A DNA stretch of 64,000 nt. Origin: an uncultured Paracoccaceae bacterium (GTDB lineage Bacteria > Pseudomonadota > Alphaproteobacteria > Rhodobacterales > Rhodobacteraceae). Numbering within the stretch: position 1 is the stretch's first letter; each line of letters begins with the position of its first letter. The stretch lies in assembly GCA_947499635.1 (NCBI GenBank), contig CANMPD010000010.1, positions 62,001 through 126,000 of the forward strand. The letters are read 5' to 3'. Of this stretch, positions 37,565 to 46,840 are shown piece after piece. The translations under genes and the position numbers were made by a program. The notes beneath the pieces were generated by a model. That model saw nothing but the letters and a program-made list of their open reading frames with translations. It had not been told where the DNA came from and searched no databases.

Positions 37565-39112
37565 TTAAGCTTGTTTCTTGATCGCAAAACGTTCTTGTTC
37601 TGGTGGGGCAGATTGGCGATCAAGTAATTGAAAGCGCACCATTGTCGCGCCGTTTTGCAAAGCTTCGACGTGGCAAATTAGCTGTTCACTCGATCGTTTC
37701 TCGACATGGGCCCACCAAGTGCTTCGGTTGTCACCACCAGCAACGAAATCGCGAATTTCACCCCATACAGGTGTGGCAGTGGACATGTCTTGCCAAGTTC
37801 GGCAGGCATCCATAATCGAGATTTTTGCAAAGCTCGCGTCTGGGTTTGTTTGCCACATGTCATGATATGTCGTGTTGGAATGAATTAAGGAACCGTCGGT
37901 GCCAAAAACGGCAAATGCGTCTTCGACTTTGTCCAAAATGGCCTGACCTAACTCAAGTTCTGAACGAAACTGGCGAGTAACTGTGATCTCAGATGTGATG
38001 TCTTCGAACAGAAACGCAATGGCTCCGTCTGGATGCGGGCGTCCGGAAACGGCATAGACAGAGCCCGAAGGCATAGACCACGTCTCTTTATACCGCCCCT
38101 CTGATGCGGCTTCTTGTAGGTCGGCCATTTGGTGGCGCCAACTGGAATAATTTTTTGGCTCCGGTAACATGCGTTGATCACGCAGGCGATCAAAAAATGC
38201 CATCATACTGGGGCGCGAGCTCAGAAAACTGGCGGGTAAGGCTGTTAAATCAATCAGAACCGGATTGAACAAAACCAATTGTTGATTTCGGTCGAAAATA
38301 GCAAGCCCAGTGGAAAGTTGTGCAAAGGTTTTGGCGAGTGTCTGAACAAAATTGCGCTGGGCAATCTCTGCATCTACGACAGCATTTACGTCCATTGCAT
38401 GACATAACCAACCCGCTTCGGTTTCGGTGGCAGAGACATTATACCATAGTTTTTTGTCCAAATCGGGTGGAGCAATTGGTGTGCGCTCTGGCTTCCCACT
38501 CATCATCGGAGTCTCAAGATTTGGAAACAAGGACACGCTGTTATCAGTGTCACGACCGCGGACCTTTTGATTTAATCGATCATAGGCAAGGTTTGTCCAT
38601 GTGACCTGCCCGTCGTCTGTTTGTAGCCACACAGGATAAGGGGCTTGATGAACGGCGGCACGTAGGGTGTCTAATTCCTGATCAATCATTGTTGTACTGT
38701 CACTATCGGCTGCCCGACGCAGTTGCACACGGGTGATACCGTCGATCCATTCACAATGGGCCTCACGATTGCCGATATCTGTTGTCCCAGAAACTGTCAC
38801 ATGACCCATATCTTTTACAAAGCTTGGAGATTGGGGTAGGCCAGGGTATTGCCGAGCCAGCTTGTCACGCAGAACTGTCCAATTCATGGCATCGGCTTGA
38901 TCTCCCAAGAATTTCTTTGCTCCGGTTGACCAGCCAATAAGCGTTTGATCATCAAACAAAAAAACAGCTTCGGTGCGACCGTCTGCTATCAAAAGATCTC
39001 GCTCCATACCGTGTTTTTCCGGTTGTGGAGACAGGAACCAAACAGCTGCAGCTGCACTAGCCATACAAAGGCTTATTAGAACAAACCATTCTATCGAAAC
39101 AAAGTTCAGCAT
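37565..39112 (-). CDS. Membrane-anchored multi-PAS protein without an output domain
   Basis: 515 residues. One N-terminal membrane segment (residues 9-28), then tandem PAS-like sensor regions: about 45-110 (VFLFDDQTLIGWSTGAKKFLG), 150-215 (APYPVWLQTDDGQVTWTNLAYDRL), 265-370 (LSTGLAIFDRNQQLVLFNPVL) and 390-480 (AFAVFGTDGSLIHSNTTYHDMW). No histidine kinase, GGDEF, EAL or DNA-binding domain is visible at the C-terminus, which ends about 30 residues after the last PAS-like region. It lies between tsaE and regB on the same strand, 87 bases from regB, so it may act in or beside the RegBA redox pathway; that is inference. Confidence 0.75.
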   Translation of the reverse strand: MLNFVSIEWFVLISLCMASAAAAVWFLSPQPEKHGMERDLLIADGRTEAVFLFDDQTLIGWSTGAKKFLGDQADAMNWTVLRDKLARQYPGLPQSPSFVKDMGHVTVSGTTDIGNREAHCEWIDGITRVQLRRAADSDSTTMIDQELDTLRAAVHQAPYPVWLQTDDGQVTWTNLAYDRLNQKVRGRDTDNSVSLFPNLETPMMSGKPERTPIAPPDLDKKLWYNVSATETEAGWLCHAMDVNAVVDAEIAQRNFVQTLAKTFAQLSTGLAIFDRNQQLVLFNPVLIDLTALPASFLSSRPSMMAFFDRLRDQRMLPEPKNYSSWRHQMADLQEAASEGRYKETWSMPSGSVYAVSGRPHPDGAIAFLFEDITSEITVTRQFRSELELGQAILDKVEDAFAVFGTDGSLIHSNTTYHDMWQTNPDASFAKISIMDACRTWQDMSTATPVWGEIRDFVAGGDNRSTWWAHVEKRSSEQLICHVEALQNGATMVRFQLLDRQSAPPEQERFAIKKQA

Positions 39113-39199
39113 CGCAATCGCCTCATTATGTCTTTAATTAGCTCTATGTTTGGTCACAAAGGTTAATTCCTGCTTAACTGGTTTCTGAAAACTGAATTT

Positions 39200-40588
39200 C
39201 TAGATCTTTAAAGGCACATTATGTCCTGTATGTGTGAGTTTGGGATCAGTTTTCGCATCGATTTTTTTACGCGGCCAGCTAACTAAAACCACTGCACCGG
39301 TTTGTTGTTGAGACAGTTCAAGAGCGACCTGACTATCTGCACCATTTGCAAAGGTAAGGCGCGCGCCTGATCGCTCTAATAGAGTTTTGGCAATAAACAG
39401 CCCTAAACCCATCCCCTCATATTCAGGTCGTTCGCCGTGGTCTTTGGTGTCTTTGCGGTGTCGCATAAAAGGGTCGCCTAACCGGCCAATAAGGTGAGGG
39501 GGAAATCCAGCACCGTCATCACAAATCTTCACCCAGATTGCGTTTTGAGACCAGCGGATGTCGACCCAGACTGTCTGATCGGCAAAATCCACCGCATTTT
39601 GGATCAGGTTTCGCAATCCGTGGATAATTTCAGGTTTGCGAAACACACTGGGATGATCTTGGTCGGACCCTTCTGCGGAGACGATAATATGTTTCCCGCG
39701 ATCCAAATGGGGTTCTGCGGCTTCGTCAATCAAAGCTTTGATCGGAGCTTGTCTCATATGGAGATCATCATTCCCAGCACGTCCCATACTGCGTAAAATA
39801 TCGCGACATCGATCGGCCTGCGCACGTATCAACTGTGCATCTTCGCGCAGGACAGGCTGGTCTTGGAGTTCGTCAATTAATTCCGCGCTGGCGAGTTTTA
39901 TGGTAGCCAAAGGTGTACCAAGCTCATGAGCCGTTGCTGCAACAACGCCGCCTAAGTCAGTCAATTTCTGTGCACGCGACAGTGCCATCTGTGTCGCGAC
40001 AAGAGCTTGCGACATAGACTGAATTTCAGTGCTGATCCGATATGAATAAGCCCCCATAAATAAAATTGCGATGACTATCGCAGCCCAATTCCCAAACAAT
40101 ATCAAATTAGGAATTGCATAAATGCTACCGTCGACATGTGAGAGTGGATAGTTAAACGAGATCATGAGTGTGACGGATACAATCGCGACGGTACCAACTA
40201 ATATGGTTGTACGCAGTTTCATCACCGACGCGGACACAGTGACAGGTCCAAGTATCAACAATGAAAATGGATTGTTTAAACCACCGGTCATAAAGAGCAA
40301 AAATTCAAGCTGCAGCAGATCGAATATCAGCAACACGGCATTTTGTGTCTCTGATAGTCGTTTGTTTTCTGGAAACAAAAGCAGAGCAAAGATATTAATG
40401 GATCCAGATACCGCGATTGCGACATAACAGATTAGATAGGGTAATTTGAGTTCAAAGATGCCTTGTGCGACGAGCAAGGCTGCGATTTGCCCGACAATTG
40501 CTACCCAACGCAACAACACTAATGTGCGCAGTCTCACCCAGTTCCTATGTTGTGGGCCATAGACGAGATTCAGATGGCTATCGCTCAT
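39200..40588 (-). CDS. regB: Redox-sensing histidine kinase RegB (PrrB)
   Basis: 462 residues from ATG 40588; upstream in-frame sequence lacks a good start. Six membrane helices in residues 20-182. The quinone-binding heptapeptide GGLNNPF is at residues 102-108, the phosphorylated His is H221 in ATAHELGTPLATI, and Cys261 in RCRDIL matches the redox-active cysteine of RegB. ATP-binding motifs NLIQNAVDFA, DDGAGFP and GMGLGLFIAKTLLERSG follow. With RegA it controls respiration, carbon and nitrogen fixation and, in phototrophs, photosynthesis genes. Divergent from senC-regA. Confidence 0.95.
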   Translation of the reverse strand: MSDSHLNLVYGPQHRNWVRLRTLVLLRWVAIVGQIAALLVAQGIFELKLPYLICYVAIAVSGSINIFALLLFPENKRLSETQNAVLLIFDLLQLEFLLFMTGGLNNPFSLLILGPVTVSASVMKLRTTILVGTVAIVSVTLMISFNYPLSHVDGSIYAIPNLILFGNWAAIVIAILFMGAYSYRISTEIQSMSQALVATQMALSRAQKLTDLGGVVAATAHELGTPLATIKLASAELIDELQDQPVLREDAQLIRAQADRCRDILRSMGRAGNDDLHMRQAPIKALIDEAAEPHLDRGKHIIVSAEGSDQDHPSVFRKPEIIHGLRNLIQNAVDFADQTVWVDIRWSQNAIWVKICDDGAGFPPHLIGRLGDPFMRHRKDTKDHGERPEYEGMGLGLFIAKTLLERSGARLTFANGADSQVALELSQQQTGAVVLVSWPRKKIDAKTDPKLTHTGHNVPLKI

Positions 40589-40692
40589 GTGACACTTGCT
40601 CCCATTGCATCGCCTGAAATTGTTGATAAGTCTGCAGGGATCGACACGCAAGACTGCGTGTGAGCTGTAACATCTAATGTCAGGATTATTGG

Positions 40693-41310
40693 ATGACCAA
40701 AATTTATGCCATTGCTGCGGTGTGTTGTGCCCTAATTGGGATTGGGGCGACCTGGGTTTTGACTATGGGACGGGATCGAGATCAATTTGCACAGTGCCGC
40801 GCTAGTACCGTTGCTGGTGGGGCAGGTGCCGTGGGCGGCCCATTCGAGTTGGTGAATGCAAAAGGTGAGACGGTCACGGACAAAGACGTCATCACCGAAC
40901 CTTCAATTGTGTATTTTGGTTATACCTTCTGCCCAGATGTTTGTCCGCTAGATAATAGTCGCAACGCGGAGGCCGTCGATATCTTAGAAGATCGTGGTAT
41001 CAGCACAACACCAGTGTTTATCTCTATTGATCCAGAACGTGACACGCCTGAAGTTGTTGGTGATTTTGCGTTTAATATGCACGAAAAGATGATTGGTCTG
41101 ACTGGATCGCCGGAGCAGGTCAAAGCTGCGAGTCGTGCTTACAAAACCTACTATAAAAAGCAGGATGGTGATCCAGATTATTATTTGGTTGATCACACTA
41201 CAATGTCTTATCTGGTTCTGCCAGAATATGGCTTTGTTGATTTCTTTCGTCGTGACGTAACACCAGAGCAAATGGCGGAAACCGTCGGGTGTTTCGTTGG
41301 GCAGACCTAG
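40693..41310 (+). CDS. senC: SCO1/SenC (PrrC) copper chaperone
   Basis: 205 residues. N-terminal membrane anchor (residues 4-25), then a thioredoxin-fold periplasmic domain. Copper-binding CPDVC motif at residues 80-84 (YFGYTFCPDVCPLD) and the conserved His in YLVDHTTMSYL near residue 167. It delivers copper to the CuA or CuB site of cytochrome oxidase and, in this locus, influences RegB signalling through oxidase activity. Lies between divergent regB and downstream regA, the classic regB-senC-regA arrangement. Confidence 0.94.
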   Translation: MTKIYAIAAVCCALIGIGATWVLTMGRDRDQFAQCRASTVAGGAGAVGGPFELVNAKGETVTDKDVITEPSIVYFGYTFCPDVCPLDNSRNAEAVDILEDRGISTTPVFISIDPERDTPEVVGDFAFNMHEKMIGLTGSPEQVKAASRAYKTYYKKQDGDPDYYLVDHTTMSYLVLPEYGFVDFFRRDVTPEQMAETVGCFVGQT

Positions 41311-41427
41311 TTGTTTCTTCAATTGAAGCTATCAGATTTCATGTATTTGACATGTATATTTGATCTCGGGCGTAAGTGACGTATTTGTAGCTGGTGCGCG
41401 AAATTTGCGCCGCCAGAAGGAAGAACA

Positions 41428-41982
41428 ATGCCAGATATAGATCTAGACGCGCTTGGACCCGATCATTCGCTTTTGCTTGTGGATGATGATGAAACGTTTC
41501 TTCGCCGCTTGGCGAAAGCAATGGAAAAACGTGGTTTTGAAGTTACGACAGCCGGAACGGTTGCACAGGGTCTTACCTGTGTGAGTGAACATCCATCAGC
41601 CTATGCCGTGATTGACTTGCGACTTGAGGACGGAAATGGTCTGGACGTTGTTGAAGCACTACGTGAAAAACGCCCCGAAAGCCGTATTGTTGTCCTGACA
41701 GGATACGGTGCCATTGCCACCGCAGTGGCTGCTGTGAAAATCGGCGCGACGGATTATCTGTCGAAGCCTGCTGATGCGGCAGATATCATGAATGCATTGG
41801 TGTCCGATGGTGATGCTTTGCCGCCGCCGCCCGAAAACCCCATGAGCGCGGATCGTGTCCGGTGGGAACATATTCAACGCATCTATGAGTTATGTGACCG
41901 CAATGTCTCAGAAACTGCGCGTCGCCTGAATATGCACCGCCGCACATTGCAACGTATTTTGGCTAAGCGTAGCCCTAAGTAA
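41428..41982 (+). CDS. regA: Redox response regulator RegA (PrrA)
   Basis: 184 residues. Receiver domain with DDD acidic pocket (residues 19-21), phosphoacceptor Asp63 in YAVIDLRLEDGNGLDVV, and the Thr and Lys switch residues in LTGYGAIATAV and YLSKPAD. A proline-rich linker (PPPPENP) leads to the Fis-type HTH NVSETARRLNMHRRTLQRILAKRSPK, which is almost invariant among RegA proteins. Activated by RegB. AGGAAGAAC precedes the ATG. Confidence 0.96.
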   Translation: MPDIDLDALGPDHSLLLVDDDETFLRRLAKAMEKRGFEVTTAGTVAQGLTCVSEHPSAYAVIDLRLEDGNGLDVVEALREKRPESRIVVLTGYGAIATAVAAVKIGATDYLSKPADAADIMNALVSDGDALPPPPENPMSADRVRWEHIQRIYELCDRNVSETARRLNMHRRTLQRILAKRSPK

Positions 41983-41996
41983 ATATTCTGATTTGG

Positions 41997-42605
41997 TTAG
42001 TCCAAGGCCGCTAAAAACTTTGTGCAGCGCGCGTTATAATCCGCGCGTACCTCCAGCGGGGGGCGTAAAATGATGTCAAGGTTTGCAATTACGTCCGGTT
42101 TCGGACGTCCGAAAACTTTGCTAGCCTCTGTTTCGGAAAACCCTGCGATTTGCACGGCTTCCATCCATGCAGAAATTTGATCGGCCCGTTTGATTTTGGC
42201 TTTTATGGTTTTAGGCAATGCTGCGGGCAGACCAAAACGGATATGAATGGCTGACATTAATCGTTTGTCCAGGTCTTCGTATTCGGGTCCAACAGCGACT
42301 TTTACAGGGGAAATCATATCTCCGATTACGTATTCAGGCGCATCATGCAGTAATGCAGCGAGTTTCCATTTTACGGGAGCATCAGGGTTCATACGTGAAA
42401 ACAATGTCTCAACCAACAGAGAATGCTCGGCCACGGAATAGGCAAAATCCCCCATGGTTTGCCCGTTCCAACGCGCGACAAAGGCCAGCCCATGGGCGAT
42501 ATCCTCTATTTCAATATCTACCGGTGTCGGATCCAGCAGATCCAAACGGCGCCCAGATAACATACGCTGCCATGCACGTGGTGTTTTAGAGGGCATATTG
42601 GACAT
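41997..42605 (-). CDS. HD domain phosphohydrolase (YfbR-like)
   Basis: 202 residues. HD-domain metal site: H in VAEHSLLVE, HD in LAALLHDAPEYVIGDMISPVK, and a later Asp (KRADQISAWMEAVQ). The layout resembles YfbR-type 5'-deoxynucleotidases, so a nucleotide monophosphatase role is plausible. Start uncertain: ATG at 42605 or the third-codon-later ATG at 42596, the latter having AGGA eight bases upstream. Convergent with regA. Confidence 0.82.
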   Translation of the reverse strand: MSNMPSKTPRAWQRMLSGRRLDLLDPTPVDIEIEDIAHGLAFVARWNGQTMGDFAYSVAEHSLLVETLFSRMNPDAPVKWKLAALLHDAPEYVIGDMISPVKVAVGPEYEDLDKRLMSAIHIRFGLPAALPKTIKAKIKRADQISAWMEAVQIAGFSETEASKVFGRPKPDVIANLDIILRPPLEVRADYNARCTKFLAALD

Positions 42606-42793
42606 CCTATGTTATTGTCGCGAGAATGAATATACGCAGGTCTTGCAGTTCACCCATATACCCAAATTGCACGATATCACTCTATCGTAAAGAATGCCGA
42701 AAATTTTAATCCATTTGTCTATCTTCGTTGTCTGTAAACCTATCGGGTGCTACCTGAGATCTGAAATTTCTCGTACCCAGAACGGAGAACCCA

Positions 42794-44179
42794 ATGGCTG
42801 CAGATTATATCGTCAAGGATATCGCGCTTGCTGAATTCGGACGTAAAGAACTCGATATTGCTGAAACAGAAATGCCAGGCCTCATGGCTCTGCGGTCTGA
42901 ATATGGCGACAGTAAACCATTAAAAGGCGCACGTATCGTTGGGTCTTTGCACATGACAATCCAAACTGCGTGTTTGATTGAAACCTTGGTATATCTGGGC
43001 GCAGATGTGCGCTGGGCGTCTTGTAACATCTATTCCACACAAGACCATGCCGCCGCCGTGATCGCCGAAGGTGGCACACCAGTTTTTGCAATCAAAGGTC
43101 AATCGCTTGAGGAACATTGGGATTACCTTGATAAATCCTTTATGTTTGAGGATGGTCCAAACCTGATCCTTGACGATGGTGGTGATGCAACACTGTACGT
43201 TCTACTTGGTGCACGTGCAGAGGCTGGCGAAGACGTAATTGCGGTGCCTGAGTCTGAAGAAGAGGAAGTGATCAAAGCACAGATCAAAAAGCGTATGGCA
43301 GCAACTCCAGGCTGGTTTACCAAAACGCGCGATGCGATCATGGGTGTCTCTGAAGAAACGACAACGGGTGTGCACCGTTTGTACGAACTGCAGAAAAATG
43401 GCCAACTCCCGTTTCCTGCGATCAACGTCAACGATTCGGTTACCAAGTCCAAGTTCGACAACAAATACGGTTGTAAGGAATCTCTGGTCGATGGGATCCG
43501 TCGCGCGACTGACACCATGATGGCGGGTAAAGTGGCCGTTGTTTGCGGCTATGGCGATGTTGGCAAGGGGTCTGCTGCGTCTCTTGCGGGTGCGGGTGCA
43601 CGTGTAAAAGTGACCGAGGCAGATCCGATTTGTGCGCTGCAGGCGGCAATGGACGGATTCGAGGTTGTTCTGCTCGAAGAGTCGCTGGATGCGGATATCT
43701 TTATCACGACCACTGGCAACAAAGACATTATTCGCATCGAGCATATGCGCGAGATGAAGGATATGGCTATCGTTGGAAATATCGGTCACTTCGATAATGA
43801 AATTCAGGTGGCGAGCCTTAAGAATCACAAATGGACCAACATTAAAGATCAAGTTGATATGATCGAGATGCCTTCTGGTAGCCGTATCATTCTGCTGTCT
43901 CAGGGCCGTTTGTTGAATCTTGGTAACGCAACGGGTCACCCATCGTTTGTGATGTCTGCATCCTTTACCAATCAGGTACTTGCGCAGATCGAATTGTTCA
44001 TCCGTGGCGATGATTACAAAAATGAAGTGTATATCTTGCCGAAACATCTGGACGAAAAGGTCGCAGCTTTGCATCTGGATCGTGTGGGTGCAAAGCTAAC
44101 CAAATTGACCTCAGAACAGGCGTCTTACATCGGCGTCACCCCCGAGGGTCCGTTCAAGCCGGAACACTATCGCTACTAA
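42794..44179 (+). CDS. ahcY: Adenosylhomocysteinase (SAH hydrolase)
   Basis: 461 residues. Splits S-adenosylhomocysteine to homocysteine and adenosine, with bound [29 protein letters not shown] near the start, [33 protein letters not shown]-binding [34 protein letters not shown] and the C-terminal FKPEHYRY with the Lys and Tyr that reach the NAD site of the neighbouring subunit. GGAGAA precedes the ATG. The 188-base leader showed no riboswitch I could recognise. Confidence 0.98.
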   Translation: MAADYIVKDIALAEFGRKELDIAETEMPGLMALRSEYGDSKPLKGARIVGSLHMTIQTACLIETLVYLGADVRWASCNIYSTQDHAAAVIAEGGTPVFAIKGQSLEEHWDYLDKSFMFEDGPNLILDDGGDATLYVLLGARAEAGEDVIAVPESEEEEVIKAQIKKRMAATPGWFTKTRDAIMGVSEETTTGVHRLYELQKNGQLPFPAINVNDSVTKSKFDNKYGCKESLVDGIRRATDTMMAGKVAVVCGYGDVGKGSAASLAGAGARVKVTEADPICALQAAMDGFEVVLLEESLDADIFITTTGNKDIIRIEHMREMKDMAIVGNIGHFDNEIQVASLKNHKWTNIKDQVDMIEMPSGSRIILLSQGRLLNLGNATGHPSFVMSASFTNQVLAQIELFIRGDDYKNEVYILPKHLDEKVAALHLDRVGAKLTKLTSEQASYIGVTPEGPFKPEHYRY

Positions 44180-44198
44180 TCGTGGCGAGATTTTGACG

Positions 44199-44236
44199 AA
44201 ACAGGGCCCGGTCACATCGTGATCGGGCCCTGTTTA
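44199..44236 (+). terminator. Terminator after ahcY
   Basis: Stem AACAGGGCCCG (44200-44210) / CGGGCCCTGTT (44224-44234), 13-base loop, then TTATAT. The 11-bp stem is strong but the T-run is short. Confidence 0.8.
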
Positions 44237-44362
44237 TATGTGTGTTAAGGGATTTGTGATTTGATTTTGTTGCGCTTAGATACCATATCGGTGCAGAATC
44301 ACCGGTACAAGTACATGTGACCGAATCAGTTTCATGGCCGCTTGAAAAAGGAGGGAGCCAAT

Positions 44363-44851
44363 ATGTCAGCACTACGTCGCCCTCGGTGGGACTTGGCTGA
44401 GGAAAAAGCTTACGAGCTCACAAAGAATATCTCGTCACCACCCGTCCCAGTGTACGAAATTGCTGAAAGCAGTGGCGTAAATGTTGTGTTTGCTGATTTT
44501 GGTGAGCACTCTGAAAGCGTTTCGGGTCTTTGTGATTTTAGATCGGCTCGGATCTATGTGAACAAATTCGACGGTATCGCACGCCAAACATTTACGATGG
44601 CACATGAGTTGGGGCATTGGTTACTTCATAAGGAAGTGTTTCTTGCTGATCCTGAGAAGTATCCAGTTCTGCCTAGATTCAGTAGTCCTGATTATTCTGA
44701 TCTGTATGAGAAAGAAGCAAATAAATTTGCAGCTTGTCTCCTCGTGCCAGATCACTTGCTAAGGCCGGTTCGTGGTGCTTCGGTTGCTGCTCTAGCAGAT
44801 GCTTTTGGCGTCTCGCGATTAATGATGGAATATCGTCTCAAGAATGGCTGA
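44363..44851 (+). CDS. ImmA/IrrE family zinc metallopeptidase
   Basis: 162 residues from ATG 44363, chosen because AAGGAGG lies eight bases upstream; the frame extends to a TTG at 44342. Zinc motif HELGH at residues 81-85 and the third ligand region EKEANKFAACLLVP (Glu118). ImmA-type peptidases cleave HTH repressors of mobile elements; IrrE-type ones act in stress responses. No XRE repressor is encoded here or in the fused chain, which has only a short N-terminal part. The next gene overlaps by eight bases and encodes a membrane protein. Downstream of the ahcY terminator, so an independent small unit. Confidence 0.88.
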   Translation: MSALRRPRWDLAEEKAYELTKNISSPPVPVYEIAESSGVNVVFADFGEHSESVSGLCDFRSARIYVNKFDGIARQTFTMAHELGHWLLHKEVFLADPEKYPVLPRFSSPDYSDLYEKEANKFAACLLVPDHLLRPVRGASVAALADAFGVSRLMMEYRLKNG

Positions 44852-45266
44852 TACTTCAAAACCTTCTGAAGGCAAGGATAAAGTCCTGCCCAATTCAGGG
44901 GACGTTTTGAGCGCAATTAGTAGTGCTTCGCCGACCAACTCCGAGAATAGTCAAGATGAGCGCCAGTTTGTGCGTAAGTTTGATGATCGCGCAATACGTG
45001 CTGGGGTTCAGTACGAACATCTTCTTGGCGTTAAGCAACATTATACTCAAAAAGGGAAATGGTCGATTTTCCTGATGTCCGCTGTCGGTGGAATGCTGCT
45101 TTTTCAGTCGATACTACTTGTATGCGTAGGCCTTGGTTGGATGTCATTCGAAAATTATGAATGGTTGCTGCCTGCGTTATTGGTACAAAATCTCGGTCAG
45201 GTTATAGGGCTAGCGGTTTTTGCTGTGAAATACTTGTTTAGTGATATCAGTACGCAAGGCCACTGA
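44844..45266 (+). CDS. Small two-TM membrane protein of unknown function, partner of the ImmA-like gene
   Basis: 140 residues. A polar, Ser-rich N-terminal region (1-70, with RQFVRKFDDRAIRAGVQYEHLLGVKQHYTQKGKW) followed by two membrane segments at about 73-98 and 107-132. No family recognised. Translationally coupled to the ImmA-like peptidase by an eight-base overlap, so a membrane-bound substrate, anchor or regulator of that peptidase is possible. Convergent with queF 30 bases away. Confidence 0.72.
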   Translation: MADTSKPSEGKDKVLPNSGDVLSAISSASPTNSENSQDERQFVRKFDDRAIRAGVQYEHLLGVKQHYTQKGKWSIFLMSAVGGMLLFQSILLVCVGLGWMSFENYEWLLPALLVQNLGQVIGLAVFAVKYLFSDISTQGH

Positions 45267-45296
45267 TGTGACCTCACATTTTAGTTAGCCGACAGC

Positions 45297-45761
45297 TCAC
45301 CCCCGCCCGCGATAAGGTGGGACGCCTTGATCCGGGATCCATACACCTTCGGGCATAGGGCCAGTGTGCCAGAAAACATCAATTGGAATGCCTCCGCGTG
45401 GGTACCAATACCCGCCAATACGTAGCCATTGTGGATCTAGGAAGTCTGCTAAACGTCGCCCGATGGAAACGGTGCAGTCTTCGTGAAAGGCGCCGTGGTT
45501 GCGAAATGATCCTAAAAACAGTTTTAAAGACTTACTCTCGACCAAAAATTCCCCGGGTACATAGTCAATGACCAGATGCGCAAAGTCTGGTTGACCAGTC
45601 ATCGGGCAAAGGGATGTGAATTCGGGTGCGACGAAGCGCACGTTATAAGCCGTATCAGCTTGCGGATTCTGCACGCGCTCCAGTACGGCATTTTCGGGTG
45701 ATGTTGGTAGAACTGTGTCACCACCCAGTTGCTTTAGATCGCTGTAAATAGACTCTGACAT
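45297..45761 (-). CDS. queF: NADPH-dependent 7-cyano-7-deazaguanine reductase
   Basis: 154 residues, the short single-domain (YkvM) form. Reduces preQ0 to preQ1. Catalytic Cys52 and Asp59 in [13 protein letters not shown]; the QueF motif [21 protein letters not shown] binds NADPH. Last gene of queC-queD-queE-queF, 15 bases after queE. Confidence 0.96.
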   Translation of the reverse strand: MSESIYSDLKQLGGDTVLPTSPENAVLERVQNPQADTAYNVRFVAPEFTSLCPMTGQPDFAHLVIDYVPGEFLVESKSLKLFLGSFRNHGAFHEDCTVSIGRRLADFLDPQWLRIGGYWYPRGGIPIDVFWHTGPMPEGVWIPDQGVPPYRGRG

Positions 45762-45776
45762 TGGGAAATCTCCTGT

Positions 45777-46484
45777 TTAGACACCGCGTTTGTTGCCCCA
45801 TAGCAAGACATGTAGTTGTGGGAGAATACGCGGGGTGAACCAACGATCTTGGGTCACTTTATCGACCAACCATAACATCCGGTCAAGACTGTCTTGGGTT
45901 TCAATGGGGGTGTCGGGGTCCACATCGGGGTTACCCGGCTGTAAATAGAGCGGTAAGTGCGGGTAGCGCGCAGATGCAGTTTTGGCCCATTCATAATCCT
46001 TGTCGTCAAAGATTACGATTTTCATGATAGTTTCAGGTGCACTGCCCGCGTGCTCCAGGCAGGTATTAAAAGCATCCCAGTCTACAACTTGCTGGCTGCT
46101 AGGCGGTTTGGGGCTAAGAACAAGGGTATCCAAATCCGCAAACCATGGTTTTGAAATCGAACCTTGTGTTTCACAAGCAAAGCGATAACCTTCGGCTTTG
46201 CCGCGTGCGATTACGGGCGCAAAAGGTTGAATCGCTGGATTGCCTCCTGATAACGAAACAGTCAGGGGCACGCCGCCAGATAAGTCACGTATTTTGTCCC
46301 AGATCTGATCCGGAGACATTGCGATCCATTCGTTGCGAAATTCACTGTCGACGGCATGAAGACTGTCGCACCAACTGCAGCGGTAATCGCATCCCCCGGT
46401 ACGTACAAAGACAGTAGGCTCGCCGATCAACGTACCTTCGCCTTGAATTGTAGGGCCAAAGATTTCAGCTATGCGAAGCTTCAT
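45777..46484 (-). CDS. queE: 7-carboxy-7-deazaguanine synthase
   Basis: 235 residues. Radical SAM enzyme converting CPH4 to 7-carboxy-7-deazaguanine. CX3CX2C cluster at Cys32, Cys36 and Cys39 ([12 protein letters not shown]); [20 protein letters not shown] at the N-terminus and [12 protein letters not shown] are family features. Overlaps queD by four bases. Confidence 0.95.
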   Translation of the reverse strand: MKLRIAEIFGPTIQGEGTLIGEPTVFVRTGGCDYRCSWCDSLHAVDSEFRNEWIAMSPDQIWDKIRDLSGGVPLTVSLSGGNPAIQPFAPVIARGKAEGYRFACETQGSISKPWFADLDTLVLSPKPPSSQQVVDWDAFNTCLEHAGSAPETIMKIVIFDDKDYEWAKTASARYPHLPLYLQPGNPDVDPDTPIETQDSLDRMLWLVDKVTQDRWFTPRILPQLHVLLWGNKRGV

Positions 46485-46840
46485 GATTTTGGACGGTACT
46501 CAGCCCAAGATTTCGGAGTTTCCTGCACGCGCACAGCGCAAGTTTGCGACCAGCGCTCTTTGCACCATGTGTAGAAATGGTAGGCGACGTTTTCGGTCGA
46601 CGGGGGGATATCCATGACGTCATTCAGATGACGGTGATCGAACTCTTCGTCGATATAATCGCGCAGCAGCTTGAGCTCGTGAAAATCAATGATAAAGCCG
46701 TGTTCGTCCAACGTTTCGCTCTCTAGCTCAATCATGACGATATAGTTGTGCCCGTGCATATTTCGACATTTGTGGCCTTGAGGCAGAGTCGTCAGGTGAT
46801 GCGAGGCGCAAAAGTGGAATTCTTTGCTGATACGGAACAT
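46481..46840 (-). CDS. queD: 6-carboxytetrahydropterin synthase
   Basis: 119 residues from ATG 46840. Makes CPH4 from dihydroneopterin triphosphate. Cys25 in [12 protein letters not shown] and zinc-binding His residues (SHHL near 14-15, HGH at 29-31), then [12 protein letters not shown] and FDHRHLND. The start overlaps the queC stop by one base (TAATG) and GGAG lies within the queC end. Confidence 0.95.
   Translation of the reverse strand: MFRISKEFHFCASHHLTTLPQGHKCRNMHGHNYIVMIELESETLDEHGFIIDFHELKLLRDYIDEEFDHRHLNDVMDIPPSTENVAYHFYTWCKERWSQTCAVRVQETPKSWAEYRPKS

Noticed and set aside
41317-41328. 12-base palindrome CTTCAATTGAAG between senC and regA
   Set aside because: Short, AT-rich and without a T-run; could easily occur by chance.
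42606-42793. Possible SAH-type riboswitch before ahcY
   Set aside because: I could not find a consistent conserved stem or core motif in the 188-base leader.
43202-44074. 290-residue open frame antisense to ahcY
   Set aside because: Shadow frame caused by ahcY codon bias; sequence is rich in His, Arg and Cys and matches no family.
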